Origin: Apostichopus japonicus
Taxonomy: Eukaryota > Echinodermata > Holothuroidea > Aspidochirotida > Stichopodidae
Reading direction: 5' to 3'
Assembly (NCBI RefSeq): GCF_037975245.1
Contig: NC_092574.1
Coordinates: 10,247,713-10,311,712, forward strand
Length of the DNA stretch: 64,000 nucleotides
In this document: piece by piece, positions 27,901 through 40,700 of the stretch
How positions within the stretch are numbered: the stretch's first letter is position 1
Layout of the letters: each line of letters opens with the position of its first letter
Made by a program: the position numbers and the translations under genes
The notes under the pieces: model-generated
What the model was told of the DNA's origin: nothing
Seen by the model: only the letters and a program-made list of their open reading frames with translations
Databases searched by the model: none

Positions 27901-30819
27901 ATTACGGTTACCAGGCGAAGTCGGACACTAGCCCAGAATTAAAAAAAAATAAGCCTAGGTTAGGGGTATTCAACGTTTAATCTTCACTCTCACCTTTTAA
28001 CTAAATTTCAAGATGGAAACGTGGGAAGAACTCGCCAACTACATATTATTGATTAAACCGCGTGGAATGTTGGACACAGTGGTTCTTCGTATTAAACTCA
28101 CTGATAGTTACAGCACCTTGGGGCCAGGTTGATCACTCGCGCTACGAAACAACTCAACTAATATTTCCTCGAAAATAAAATCGTTCTTGATCGAAATATC
28201 ATTAAAATATGAACACACACACTAATACGGTAATGGATGAACTGTATATCGTCTTAAGTTACGCTGGATATGGTGTTTTTGTTTTCAGCATACCAAAATA
28301 AAAAGTTTGATATTTGGAACATATGGCGTAAAATTCAAACGCCTGACTGTTCATTACAAAGTTGAATCGAGCAGTTACGCTCTAAACTTTTGTATTATTT
28401 TTCGACACTTTTTTATATTTTGGACATGCTCTTATAGTCTTTCGACACTCTTACATCATTTTGGACATGCTCTCATTATTTTTGGACATACTCATATTGG
28501 TTTCGACATGTTTATATAAATTTGGACATGCTTATATTTTTTTGGATATTTTGCAACAGATGGCGTGAATTCAGATGCCAAAATGTTCACTAAAAAGTTG
28601 AAGTTAGCAGTTACATTCGACATGTTCATATAATTTTTCGACACTCTCATATTATTTTGGGCATGATCATATTATTTTTGGACATACTTATATTAGTTTC
28701 GATATGTTTATATAAATTTGGACATGCTTATATTTTTTGGACATGCTTATATTTTTTTGGACATGCTTATATTATTTTGGACATGCTTATATAGTTTTGG
28801 ACATTTTTGATACATTTGGCATTCCGTAAATTACTGCCCGAATTACAATATTTGAGACTGTTTCGCGGGCATTTTTGATAGCAATGGTTTGTAATATCTG
28901 CTCTTTTCACTGTAGTCTCTGCCTGGCTGTCCCTGTTAGCATCACTGCCATGGTGTTGGTGGTGCAGGTTATTTTCTCATCTCAGAGCGTTAACCTTAAT
29001 CAATTTCTAGCCCACCACGGTGATCTGACCAAGACCCGATACACTCGCCACTTAGCCATCAGCCGCAGTATGCAACAGATATAACCCATATACAAGAAAG
29101 GGTCACCGAGGTTAATACGGGGCAATCAGAATAGTTACAAAGCATTAATCCGATCTGACTTTGTCAAAAATATGTGACAAATTCAGTCTGGCCGTCTACG
29201 ATGAATCCCAAGAGAACCTTGGAGACATTTGAACTTTGATAAAAAAAAGAAACATGATTCACTTGACGCTACATGCATTCTGTAGGTCATGGCTATATTA
29301 AAAGAGTTCGAGCGTTCATTAGGTATACGGTTGATGACACCGAACTATAGTACTTTATTGTGTTCAGCATCTGATATATACGCATATCGGAGATGGTGTT
29401 AAAGTAGGCTATACATGAGGTTCATGAAAGAAAAAGGAAATTTAAATTCAGCATAAAGACCCCCCACAATTTGTTTTCGCACATAGCCAACAAAAGCAAC
29501 ACTGCATGGTCCACACAATTCTTAAGTAATAGGAAAGACAGATGTTAGCTTCAAAAAGGGGTGTGTTTTAGGGAAACTGTTGAGACCATTTCAATAAGAA
29601 CATTGCATATAATAAATTGAAAGTATACACTGCGCAGGTCAGCCTATACCTCCTGTCTCATCCAACTAATCCATGGTATTCTCATAACACGTCGCCTACA
29701 CACGTCCCCAGATGAAATGGTGTACCCTGTACCAGCATTGACTGACTGAGCTGATTGGTTCTACCGGAGCTGTGATCAGTTCGCATGAGGACAAGAAAAC
29801 ATCATTGGAGCAGGGGGTTGTCATGGAACAACTCCCTGATTGGAGTAAGCCAATATGCGTAGGTTGATGGGTTAGGGTTGAATATCATTTGGGAGGTGAT
29901 AACGTCGATACGGCCTACTGTGCTTCCGACACTGAGCAGAGAAATGTTGATAGAAATTAAAAACGAAAAGAAAAACAAAATTAAATAAAACCAAACAAAA
30001 CAGTAATATGAGATGAAATGGTAGAGTCATAACAATCAGGTTGTTCAATGTTTGGACTGCTATATGAGAACGAACTTTGTGTTGCATTGATCAAAGTCAC
30101 GATTGACTGTTATCAGTAACTATCTTGGATGAATAAGGGATTGCATCTTAAGCCTACGTGCAGAAAACACTACGGGCTCTGTTACTACCACACACATTGA
30201 GGATTCTATTATAACACATCTATCGACACATAACATATCTAACGGTAAGGAGGTTGCCGCGGAGTCAACCATCGTTGGAGGTTCACATCACGTGACTGTT
30301 GTACATCAATCTTATTGAACGTGATCAAGTAATCCAGAGCGGCAAGTTACCTCTCATTCCGATGCATTTTCAGTTCGTTTATTATCCATTTTAATTGTTG
30401 TTTATAAGCCTTCGCACCGATCCTTCGAGTTATATTTGCTTTCTATATCTTTTTTTTTTATATTTATGGAGCACATTCAATTATTACTCTTCTTTGATTT
30501 ACAAATATAAAAGGTTCGGGGTCTGGAAAATTCTTAACATTTATTTGACCTGTCGTAAATTTAAACCGTATTTATTCGTCAAAGATTCGCTTAAATTCCA
30601 TGATGCTTCACACACTTTCCAAATATCAGCATTTGTAGTGATAATTATCTCACCAAATAATGCTTGATTTCATACAATGAATACGAAACACACATAAATG
30701 CACCCGATACGGATGTACAGACAAGTACACGTACACAGAGAGTACATATACACATGTATAATATATTTCTGCCTGACCATTTTACTATATGTACCAGAGA
30801 TTGATACATATATGTATGT

Positions 30820-30864
<45 letters not shown>

Positions 30865-33800
30865 CGCATGGCTTCCTTTGTTTGTGGACATAACCCCGTG
30901 CGGACGAGTGCAATAGTCCCAGGTTCCGCGAATCGTGCGACCAATACCACAATGAAGTGAAACTATATAAGTCAGTCTACGGTCTTATACAAATGTGAGG
31001 AAATCGGCAGGTGTTTTTCACTCCATCCCTTCCCCCTTCCCCCTCCGCATCACCATATCGCCAGTATACGTGTTCTTGCCGCAGTGACGTGATTAAACCT
31101 ATAACCAGAGAGCTGTTATAAGTAGCATCTCCCTGTTACATCTGTAATTCACTATCGGTGTTGGTTATATGCATGGGAATATAGCGGGTGCACTTTTATG
31201 GTTCAATTTCAAACCGATAGTCTAGATTCTCCACACGAGTGAGTGCCTATGAATCAAGAGTTCTGTCTTTTGATGAGTGTTGGGTTTGTCCTCCATGAAT
31301 CAAGGTCATACAATAGCCAGAGGTCCAAGGACTTCGTCCTTGGTCATTGTCATCAAGTGTTACGGAAAGAACATTGAATACATTTTGTTCATTCGGCGAG
31401 TGCAAAGCTAAGAAACAAGAAACTATATAAAACTAGAAGGTGTAACATATAGAGATATGTTAATAATTGCAGACACTATGTAATCTCCCCACAAATTCTC
31501 CTACCATAATGGAAAGACGAGGTTCTTGCGAAACCGATGAAAACAAAAAACAAGATGACATTGACAATTGTGCTTATCTTCGTGAGAATCAATCGTCATG
31601 TTTTGATAAGAAGAAGGAAAATGAAAGTTTTTAAAATATAATTTGTAGACATTTGAAGACTAGACAAAAATATTCAGTGAAAGAGAAAAAAAAAGAGATT
31701 GAACGAGGAATCTATTTGGTTAACATCGAGTTGGAATTCATACTCAAATAAAGAGAGAATATTTACTAAGGATATCGCCATTATGATTAAAGGAGTATTT
31801 TCAGAGACTGAACGAAACTTCAAGAGCTTGACAACCAATTAAGGTAAAGGAAAGACCTAGCCCTAGAAAAGACCTATCCCTCTGTTCAAATTGTCTGCAT
31901 TATATAGGATTGTGATATAAAACCTAAAATATGTGTAGGCCTGATGCCTGCCGTTATAAGCAACTATATGCAATCGTATACCAGTGCACACTTGTTGTTG
32001 TTATTCCATGTCTATACGGCAAATAGTACGGAGGTGTTTAAAGGATTACCATTCGCAGTTGCATTTTTATAACACTTTGTCATTTTAAACATCAGTGGCT
32101 CATCAAACAAAGTGGCTGAATTCCGTATTCTAACACGGAGATCATTACATCAGCTCCCGATACTTAGATTAATGGGAAAACATAAGAACGTTATGGCTTT
32201 AGATTTCCTATTTGGAGACCATTATAGATTTGTCAAGAATATATTGCTTTCATTAACGGAAATAAATATATACGGTATATCTACACTCATTTGGATAATC
32301 TTTCTCGCTTTTTGGGGGGGGGGGGTGGGGGTGGAAAGGGGAGAGGGTAGCAATATGGCAATATGAGCACTAAACTGTTACAGAAAAGCATCCTTGAACT
32401 CAAAATGTTTATCCTGTAAATAGTTATGTTCTTTGTAAAAAAATAGTATCCTTTTTGATGACGTCATCTCTTGTAGTTAAACTATGCAACATGATCTCTA
32501 TCTCAAGAGCACCGTTTTTACAAGTTTTGTAAAGCTCCACTTGTTCTGGATATTACTAGTTTCGATTAACGTGGGAAATGTGAGTCAGATACGAGATTAT
32601 CCTTCATAGTTGTGCACATTCGAAGGTCGCATAAGGATATATGTAGCAGAAGGGAACGAGATATCGGTAAACTATTTTGATTTCAAATATTGAATCACTT
32701 CCTAAAGTTTCCTTGCCAACGGATCTACAATGTGAGTCTACTATAGACCTCTTTCAAAGTTTCCCGCGTCTGTTCCCCACATGTATATGGAGTCACGCCC
32801 AGTGATATTATGATTATTGTTGGTTTAAGGAAATAACACAGATATCAAAAGTGCCTCGAAAGTAAAACATGTTTCATTCGTTAGTATTCAATAGGATGTG
32901 GTATTCCCACACGTCATGGGTGCGATCACAGTAGTGTTAAGGTGGGTTATTAATTAGTCTGGTTGTCAAGGGACTGAAAATATACAAGTTGATACAAAGT
33001 TGATAATTTGATGATGTACTTTATTCAAGTCATTCACTATTGCACATTGCTCAATCTTCCTTACGTTAATAAGAAGCGAATAATACAGTATATGCCTAGG
33101 TATGTTGAAAAGAAGGAGAATCGGGTTGGTATATGAGGTGCTGATAAAACTTCTGTGAGTCACCCCAGTAGAAATTATCATCTTACTTATTGGCAATTTA
33201 GTGGCTTATATTAATCACTGATATGCATATGTGTCACGTTATTAAAACAGAGGGATGGGTGACAGTAAGATGTAAAATAGCGCTACTGCACTGCAGTTCT
33301 TCTTGTGTGTTTAGGGAATTTGATTGTCTTAATCTAAACTTGATATCTTCTTTTGAAGTATCAACAGAACAGTTGATCACAAGATAGTTCAAACTTCCCT
33401 GAGCATGAATACGTGCTATACAAATATTGTCTACATAGGCCTAATCTAAGAGAATTGGGAGCGGAGATTTATTATTTACGTTAAGCTATTGAAATGTTCA
33501 CATTATTACTCTCCACGACAGAACTGGGGCAATAACTACAAGTAAAACTGAGTAACGGATGAATCTAATTCGTAGACTTTAAGTGATGATCTTGGTATCA
33601 ATACGTATTGTTACTAAAGACAACTTTTTAACAACTGTTTTTTATCACATTGAGCTTCTATGGTGAAATCGGTGGCGCTATTTCAGTAAAACAAATGTCT
33701 GTGATACCTGTTTCGAACGAAAACGCATATTACCGCTAAAGGCGTTAATATTACATTGTATGTCATTCACCATCGCGATTCCGAAATTATGTGTCACAAG

Positions 33801-34680
33801 CATGAAAGCAAGCAAACCAAATCAACAAATTAACATCCATCAAAGTGACAAGATATGCACAATAGGAAGAGAAAGTGCGACAATCCAATTGTGAGAACTT
33901 TTTATACATTATCGAATAGATACTACAATCATACTATACATTTACCGAAAGGCAATCTCAGCTATATATTTCTTCCATTCCGATAAATGTATAGCCTTGT
34001 ATAGCTAAAACAGACAAGAAAAATGATTTGTATTATAAAAATTGATTTGTATTCTATGTCGTATAGAAACCTACACAACAATGACTTGCGATGCACATAT
34101 CATCATTCAAATTTTTATTTTATCCTTGTGGGTTTTTTTATATTTTATTGTTTGTGATCATCAAATTAATATTTCTTGGTTTCTTATCTCGCAACTTCAG
34201 CTTCTAAAATAACGCTTAGAATCCTTGTGAAAGATCTCGCCGAGGATCTAGGTGTTCCGTCAGCGACTGTAACTGCCTTCGACCAATCAGACGATGGTAG
34301 ACGGTTATCGTCGAATATAACAGACCATAATGGTATAGCGGCTTTAGACGTTCCCATGTTCTCTAGTCTTATCATCACAGCTTCACAAGATTCCTACGTC
34401 GCCAATTCTGCGACTTACCAAGTCGTTCCTGGTGGCAGTAAGTAATATTGGAAGTTTTAAAAAGATTTCATTAAACGGTTTTTATTAAATAGTTTATATC
34501 AAGATATACAAACTATGTGAATATTCGATATATATATATGTTGCCTGATGATCGGTGCGCGAGCCGTACCCGTGAAACTCCGAGTAGCAGTATGATGATA
34601 GTTTAGTTAAGTATATTATGTGATATTCTAGCTCTGCCTTGGCATAGAGCACTCTTTGTGAATATTAGCCACCATTATAT

Positions 34681-34746
<66 letters not shown>

Positions 34747-37700
34747 CTTTTAATCTTTTTATCTTACTTTTAAGCAAAAATGCTATTTATATACTTACTC
34801 GACGTAACATTGTCGTGATCATATCGGTACAACCTCGAAGTAAAAGGACTAGGTTTGAAAGTGGATTGGTCTTTGCGCCTAGGCTCTGTTTTGTGTGACT
34901 TTTCTACAACAATAAAAAGTACTATGTGACTTATAAGGCCGTTTTACAGTGGCAGTAAAGGGAAACTGAAAGTTATTGGAAAGATTTAATATCACAAATT
35001 ATCGTAAACAACTTAAATTATTCATACAATTGATAACTCACATATACGTGTAAATATAGTCTTACCTTTACCTTTTTCAACAACAAATCATCAAGTTAAG
35101 AATTTCGTAATCAAACGTCGTTGCAGTTAAAAGAAAATGGAAATTTATTGGAAATTCCTAATGTAACAATTTAAAAAAAAATATGCACACATACCAATAT
35201 ATGCAACAAATTACTCATATCTTTAACTCCCCCCTTTTCCTTTTATGTTTTGTTCATTTGGTTGACTTGGGTATATTGTCATGGATACACATTTCTCTCT
35301 CTCTTTCTTTCTTGTTTAGCCCCGTTTATTGAGTTAAGAATAACACGACTGGTCGACCCTATTGATGGCGTTTATGATCCAAACGAGGAAGCATCATTTA
35401 GGTTTACTCGCTCAATTGACGATTCTTTTCTGGGAGCCATTAATATACCTCACGGTAAGGTGTTTGTGTACATTGTGACGTCATCCTTTGCGTATAGATA
35501 CAGTTAGATACGAGTTGCCTTTTAAAGAAGGGATCGACTTTGTTCATTACTTGCTCATTAAGTTTCCTTGAACCAAAATGTCTATGAGAGGGTTCTAGTG
35601 TGATCAGTTACATTATTATTTGGAGATACATGGAAGGTTTGGAGACCAAAACTTTGCTAACCCCCAACTCATAAAGGCCACGTTCGTGCATTCATCGTTG
35701 GCATATCGAAAACACTCACAAAATCCATGCATGTGAGTAAACTTCTTCAAGATTATTTTCGACATTGAAAAGTATGGTTGGACAGTGGGAGGGGAATTTA
35801 AAGGCAGAGGGTATATACAATCGAAGGATATATGAGGGAGCCTAAACATTTGGAGCACGAACCTCCTTCGAGAAATAACTCTCTTACTATGTCCTCTTAA
35901 GAAGTGTGAACAAGCATGTGAGTAAACTTTTCAAAGATTACTCTCGACATAGAAAAGTATGGTTGGAGAGTGTGAGGGGAATTTAAAGGCAGAGGGTATA
36001 TAGTTTCGAAGGATATATGAGGGAGCTTAAATCCTTAAAGCACGAACCTCCTTCGAGAAATAACTCTCTTTATATATGTCCTCTCAAGAAGAACAATGAC
36101 ACTATGTTTGATCACTCTCCAAGAATGACTTCTCATTCTCGGAAACTAAATTGTAGAATCACCACGATTCTTAATTTTTGTGACAATGCCCTTCCAAACA
36201 TTTCTATTGCATCAAATTTCACAGATATTGCCTGATATTTACTAAAGTTTAATGTCTTTCTCATTGAAAAACATATCGTTGAATGAACTTCTCACACAAA
36301 CTACTGAACATCGTGAATATCCAATCAAAATATTGACACCTACATCAGAAAGTCGAAAAATTTGCATAAAGGCAATTATTAACCAGTTTTCTTATAGCAA
36401 AAAATACTAAAACCCTATACAAATGGTAGGCTTTTCATTATCTTGACTATCGTCAACTATTCATTCGCGTTTGAAGAGAAACACAGGCGTCGTTTCGACA
36501 TTGGTCCCTATGAACTTTCACATCCGTGCAAGTTATCTCCACCAACAAAGTCGTTTGGTGATTTGCGATTTCGACAAAACAATCGGTGTATTCAATAAAT
36601 CTGGACCGACTACGTCAAATAGGAGACGCGCGCGAGCGCAAAAAAATAACAAAACAAGACGTACGAACCATGGAGGGTCATGTGAAGTGCTCACGTGTGC
36701 TCACTTGACTGGTGAAGCTACGCGGAGCATGGATTCTAGCTAAGTGGTACATATTTGCAGTTTGCAATTTTACCGTAAATGGGCCGTTAGTGTTCCTTTG
36801 TCTATGAGACTCTGTATACCACTTCGAACCGACAAAGGGATGAATAATACGTTAGTAGCACCTGGGAGCATGTCACATGACCCTTTATGATTGGTATACG
36901 TTTTCCTACCGTGTAGCGAGACTTCTCGATGGACAAAACCTTATTGGGATTCACCACATTATTAGTATTTTTTCCATTGATATCCTATTTTGAATATTGT
37001 TTGATTCATCCCCTCCCCTCTCCTCCCCTCCCCTCTTCAAGTCTTTCTCCCCTCTGCTCTCCTCTGCTCCCCTCTGCTCCCTCTCTGCTCCCCTCTGCTC
37101 TGCTCTGCTCCCCTCCCCTCTCCTTTCCTCCCCTCTCCTCCCCTCTCCTCCCCATCACCTCCCTCCCCTCCCCTTCCCTCTCCTCCCCTCTCCTCCCCTC
37201 TCCTCCCTCCCCTCCACTCCCCTCCCTCTTCTCCACTCCCCTCCCTCTTCTCCCCTCTTCTCCCCTCTCCTCCCCTCTCCTCCCTCTCCTCCCCTCTCCT
37301 CCCCTCTCCTCCCCTCTCCTGTTTTATTTGTTGCTTCATATTGGTTTGTACGGTAACTAATGATGTTTGGCTATTGTGCGTCGCGATTAATAATGGAAAT
37401 ACATTCATAACTATAAACAAAGGAAATTTGTGTTAAACATTAATCCAAAACCTTCTTCCTATTTTTCTGTTTTCTCTATTTTGTATTTGACCGAAATAGG
37501 AGCCATCAATGCTCCCACCGGCTCTAGGGAATTTGCCGCCATGATTGTACCAGACGCCGGCAATGCGGCCCAAGTGGACCTTGCACCAGTGCTTCAAGCG
37601 GATCCATCTTCGATTCCAACAGAATCAACACAACCAAGTATGTCTACATTTGTGTACTCGTAACTGTAGGGGCACAAAGTCAACTTTAAGTCAATTGAAA

Positions 37701-40700
37701 AAAAAAAACAACAATCAACTTGATAACATTTCAGTTTCTTATCTGGTAGTTATAACCCTGTAACTAAATTAATTGAAATCACTAAAAACATTACCAGAAA
37801 ATCTCGTTCGAATTCAACGTAGATTAGTTTTTACTGGAACTCAACTTTGGCATAATCCAATTATAAATCTTCAAATTTGTGGGATATGACATAAGACTCT
37901 ACAGTTATTCAACAAAAGGCTATAAATTACAAAGTTCGTTAAATCAGATCTCTACGGGATACATTGATCAAGGAGACAATATAGAATGTGAAAAAAAAGG
38001 ACAGTGGCTTGATATATTCAGAACTTATATAGTTACATTAAGGATAATGATTTACTTATTTAAAGGACAAAATATAATTTAGGTTTTCCAACACAAAATA
38101 TTCTTGTTCTGGGTGCTTCAATATCAACCACCGGGACAAAAACCACCCCATGCCAAATAAAATTGTCAGAAATACTATAAATTAATAAACATTGGTTTAG
38201 ATTGATTGAATCACTAATTTCGGGGTAGTTGTCGAATAATCGGTAAAGAAATATAAGAAAGAGTTAGTTATTACGTTGACTGTTCTGTGTAAATAGAAAA
38301 GAGTAAATCGTGAGCAGAACTAGTTTCAGGTAACGAATCAGAACAACGAAATGATAATAATATAAATGAAGATGATGAGTGTGGTTTGATATGCTATAAA
38401 TAATTATAATAATAATAACAATAACAATAATAATGAATTCATTGTGGTCGCCACTGTTGGTAAAATTTGTAGATTAAAGTCAGTAGAAAAAGAACTTTTC
38501 TAATAATTAAATAATTAAAAATAACTAATAATTAAAATTAAATTACTAAATTAAAACCAAAACTAAAAAACTAAATTTAAATTAAAACAAACTAATAATT
38601 AAAAACAAATAGCAATTTCAGAAGTACCTTATAAATCATGACTAAGGAAAACCATTTCGCTAAGGCCCCCCCCCCCTGAGAAAATGTTATTTAACTTATC
38701 TCTATATGTTTAACCATTTTGCTTTCATTTTTGGTTTGCGGTTGATTAATTCAAATTCCATGTGGTGTGTCGATGACTAACAATTTATCGCATTTTTAGA
38801 ATGTACAAATACCCATCCAATAGAAACAGAAATCATAGCTATTTCTTTAGAAATAATTCACTATATATCAATAGCATGTCTGAAAGCCTCGAAGCATGCA
38901 TGTTTGTAGTGTTGTTATAGTTTTCTGTTTCCCTGCTATTTCTAAACAGCGTAACTCCATTTCAAAATGTTACAGATATAAAGTTTTATAGCACGGCTTG
39001 CATGTATCCATTCACTGAGAATGGTAAAATAAAAACATACTGAAAAATGCTGCTTAAAATATTAAAAGAAACACGCTGTCCTAACCATAACCTATCGTGC
39101 AATCAGCGCGGACAGCTCGCTGGGTAGTATCTATTGTAATTCGATATTTTCTTCATTAAAGTTTTTAAAAAAATAGAAGAAAAACAGTCATTGGTGTCAA
39201 AGAAGAATACATTGAAACCGACACCATTTTTTTAAAGCTTTTTCAGCAACCCCCTCCTATCATATCCACGCCCTTCCCTTAAAATAGAGCAACAGTTCAC
39301 CGATTTATAGAGTGTTTTTTGAAACAAGCTTAGTAATAATTTAATGAATGTGGTTTCTTCATTTGGAAATAGGGGCTCGATTTAAGCTTTTTGAGGGGTC
39401 CTTCGCCAATCGGATTAGTTGGTAATATATTACTCCTTGTCAGCCTCATTTCTGAGAATACCCCATCAACACCCCAGGGCCAGACCACCCCACCCCTCTA
39501 CCTTCATCTGCAATAACATTTCTGGTTTCATCGTGCCCCTCATACGGTGGGCTGCTTGTTTTCAGACTATATGTAAACCATAGGAATCCTTAAAACAATA
39601 CCTTCAATTAAAAACAATAATAATCTTCTCTGTTTTAGTGCCGTGTAATTTAGACCAAACCATTTCTAAAGTTCACACTAAAAATGATGGTTTCAAAAAT
39701 TGTAACGTATCTTGTCTTGTTCATTGACCTCAATTAGCGTTATCAATTTTGATTTCACATTTGCATTAAGTTGGTGAGCTGGGCCGATTACTTCTCTACA
39801 AACCTTATTGACGTGCACGGTAATACAATAATTACAGTAAAGCTCCTGCAAGCCTCAAATATAAAGCGTTCCCTCTTCTTTTTCTCTCTCTCTCCACCTC
39901 TCTCTCCCTCTTCCTCACACATTTTATCTTTATAGGTGAACTTGGCGGTTTGGCAGAATCTCAACAACTTCGACAAAATGGTAGAATTCGCGACGGCAAG
40001 AAGAACAAAAAGAACAACAGGAACTCGTCCCCCAGACGTCTACCTCCAGATGATATCGAAACTGATGATCAGCGAACCAATATTCTGGTGGATACCAACC
40101 CTCCTAGCCCCACAAGTGATTTTTTTTCTTCTTTTTCTCTCTGTGCCTTCTCCTTACATTCTCGCCCTGACTTTGACATAAGGTCTACTTTACCATGTTA
40201 CTATTGCATATAATTGTCATGTATATAGTTATAAAGTATAATGTATCGTACATATTGCCACCATTTTTTTTGGGTGGGGGGGGGGGGGGGAGAAACTGCC
40301 ATATACTTGCCCTAATCAGTGATGGGTTACCAGGATCCGACGTTTGGTGGCCCATCCCGTCATCATCATCATTAAACTCGAACCATGTCCTTCGTATAGG
40401 TTGGGGGGAAAAACACTTAAATCTGTATTCATAGTTCCTATTTTAACAGTTTAATATATGGATTCAAGTGTGTGAGAAACATCTTGGCAAATTAGCAATT
40501 CCCCCGCCCCCCCCCCCCCGCAAGACCACCACACCTCTCATGACATGACGTGAAATCTTATATCCAATGACAAATTTACCAATATTCTATTCACAGAATA
40601 GAACGTTTTGTGATTGCCATAACCACTTCCCATATAATGATACATATAGAGAATACATGATTGGACTATTTCTTTTAATACCTACTCTCCAACTAACCGC

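Larger units (their letters stand above)
25961..34200 (+). other. Intron 6
   Basis: At 8240 bases this is the largest intron, and it separates the EGF block from the FAM171-like block. It contains a 1.9-kb foldback element (26961-28832), a (TA)n tract (30819-30860) and a G-run near 32318. No further exon could be supported, though one or more in-phase exons could be missed. Confidence 0.6.
35455..37499 (+). other. Intron 8
   Basis: This 2045-base intron contains a 185-bp tandem duplication (35729-36092) and a C/T-only tract of about 310 bases (37012-37320). No exon was recognised between them. Confidence 0.7.

Noticed and set aside
36929-37360. 143-codon Ser/Pro/Leu-rich frame
   Set aside because: It is the translation of the polypyrimidine tract, in which stop codons are rare on both strands.
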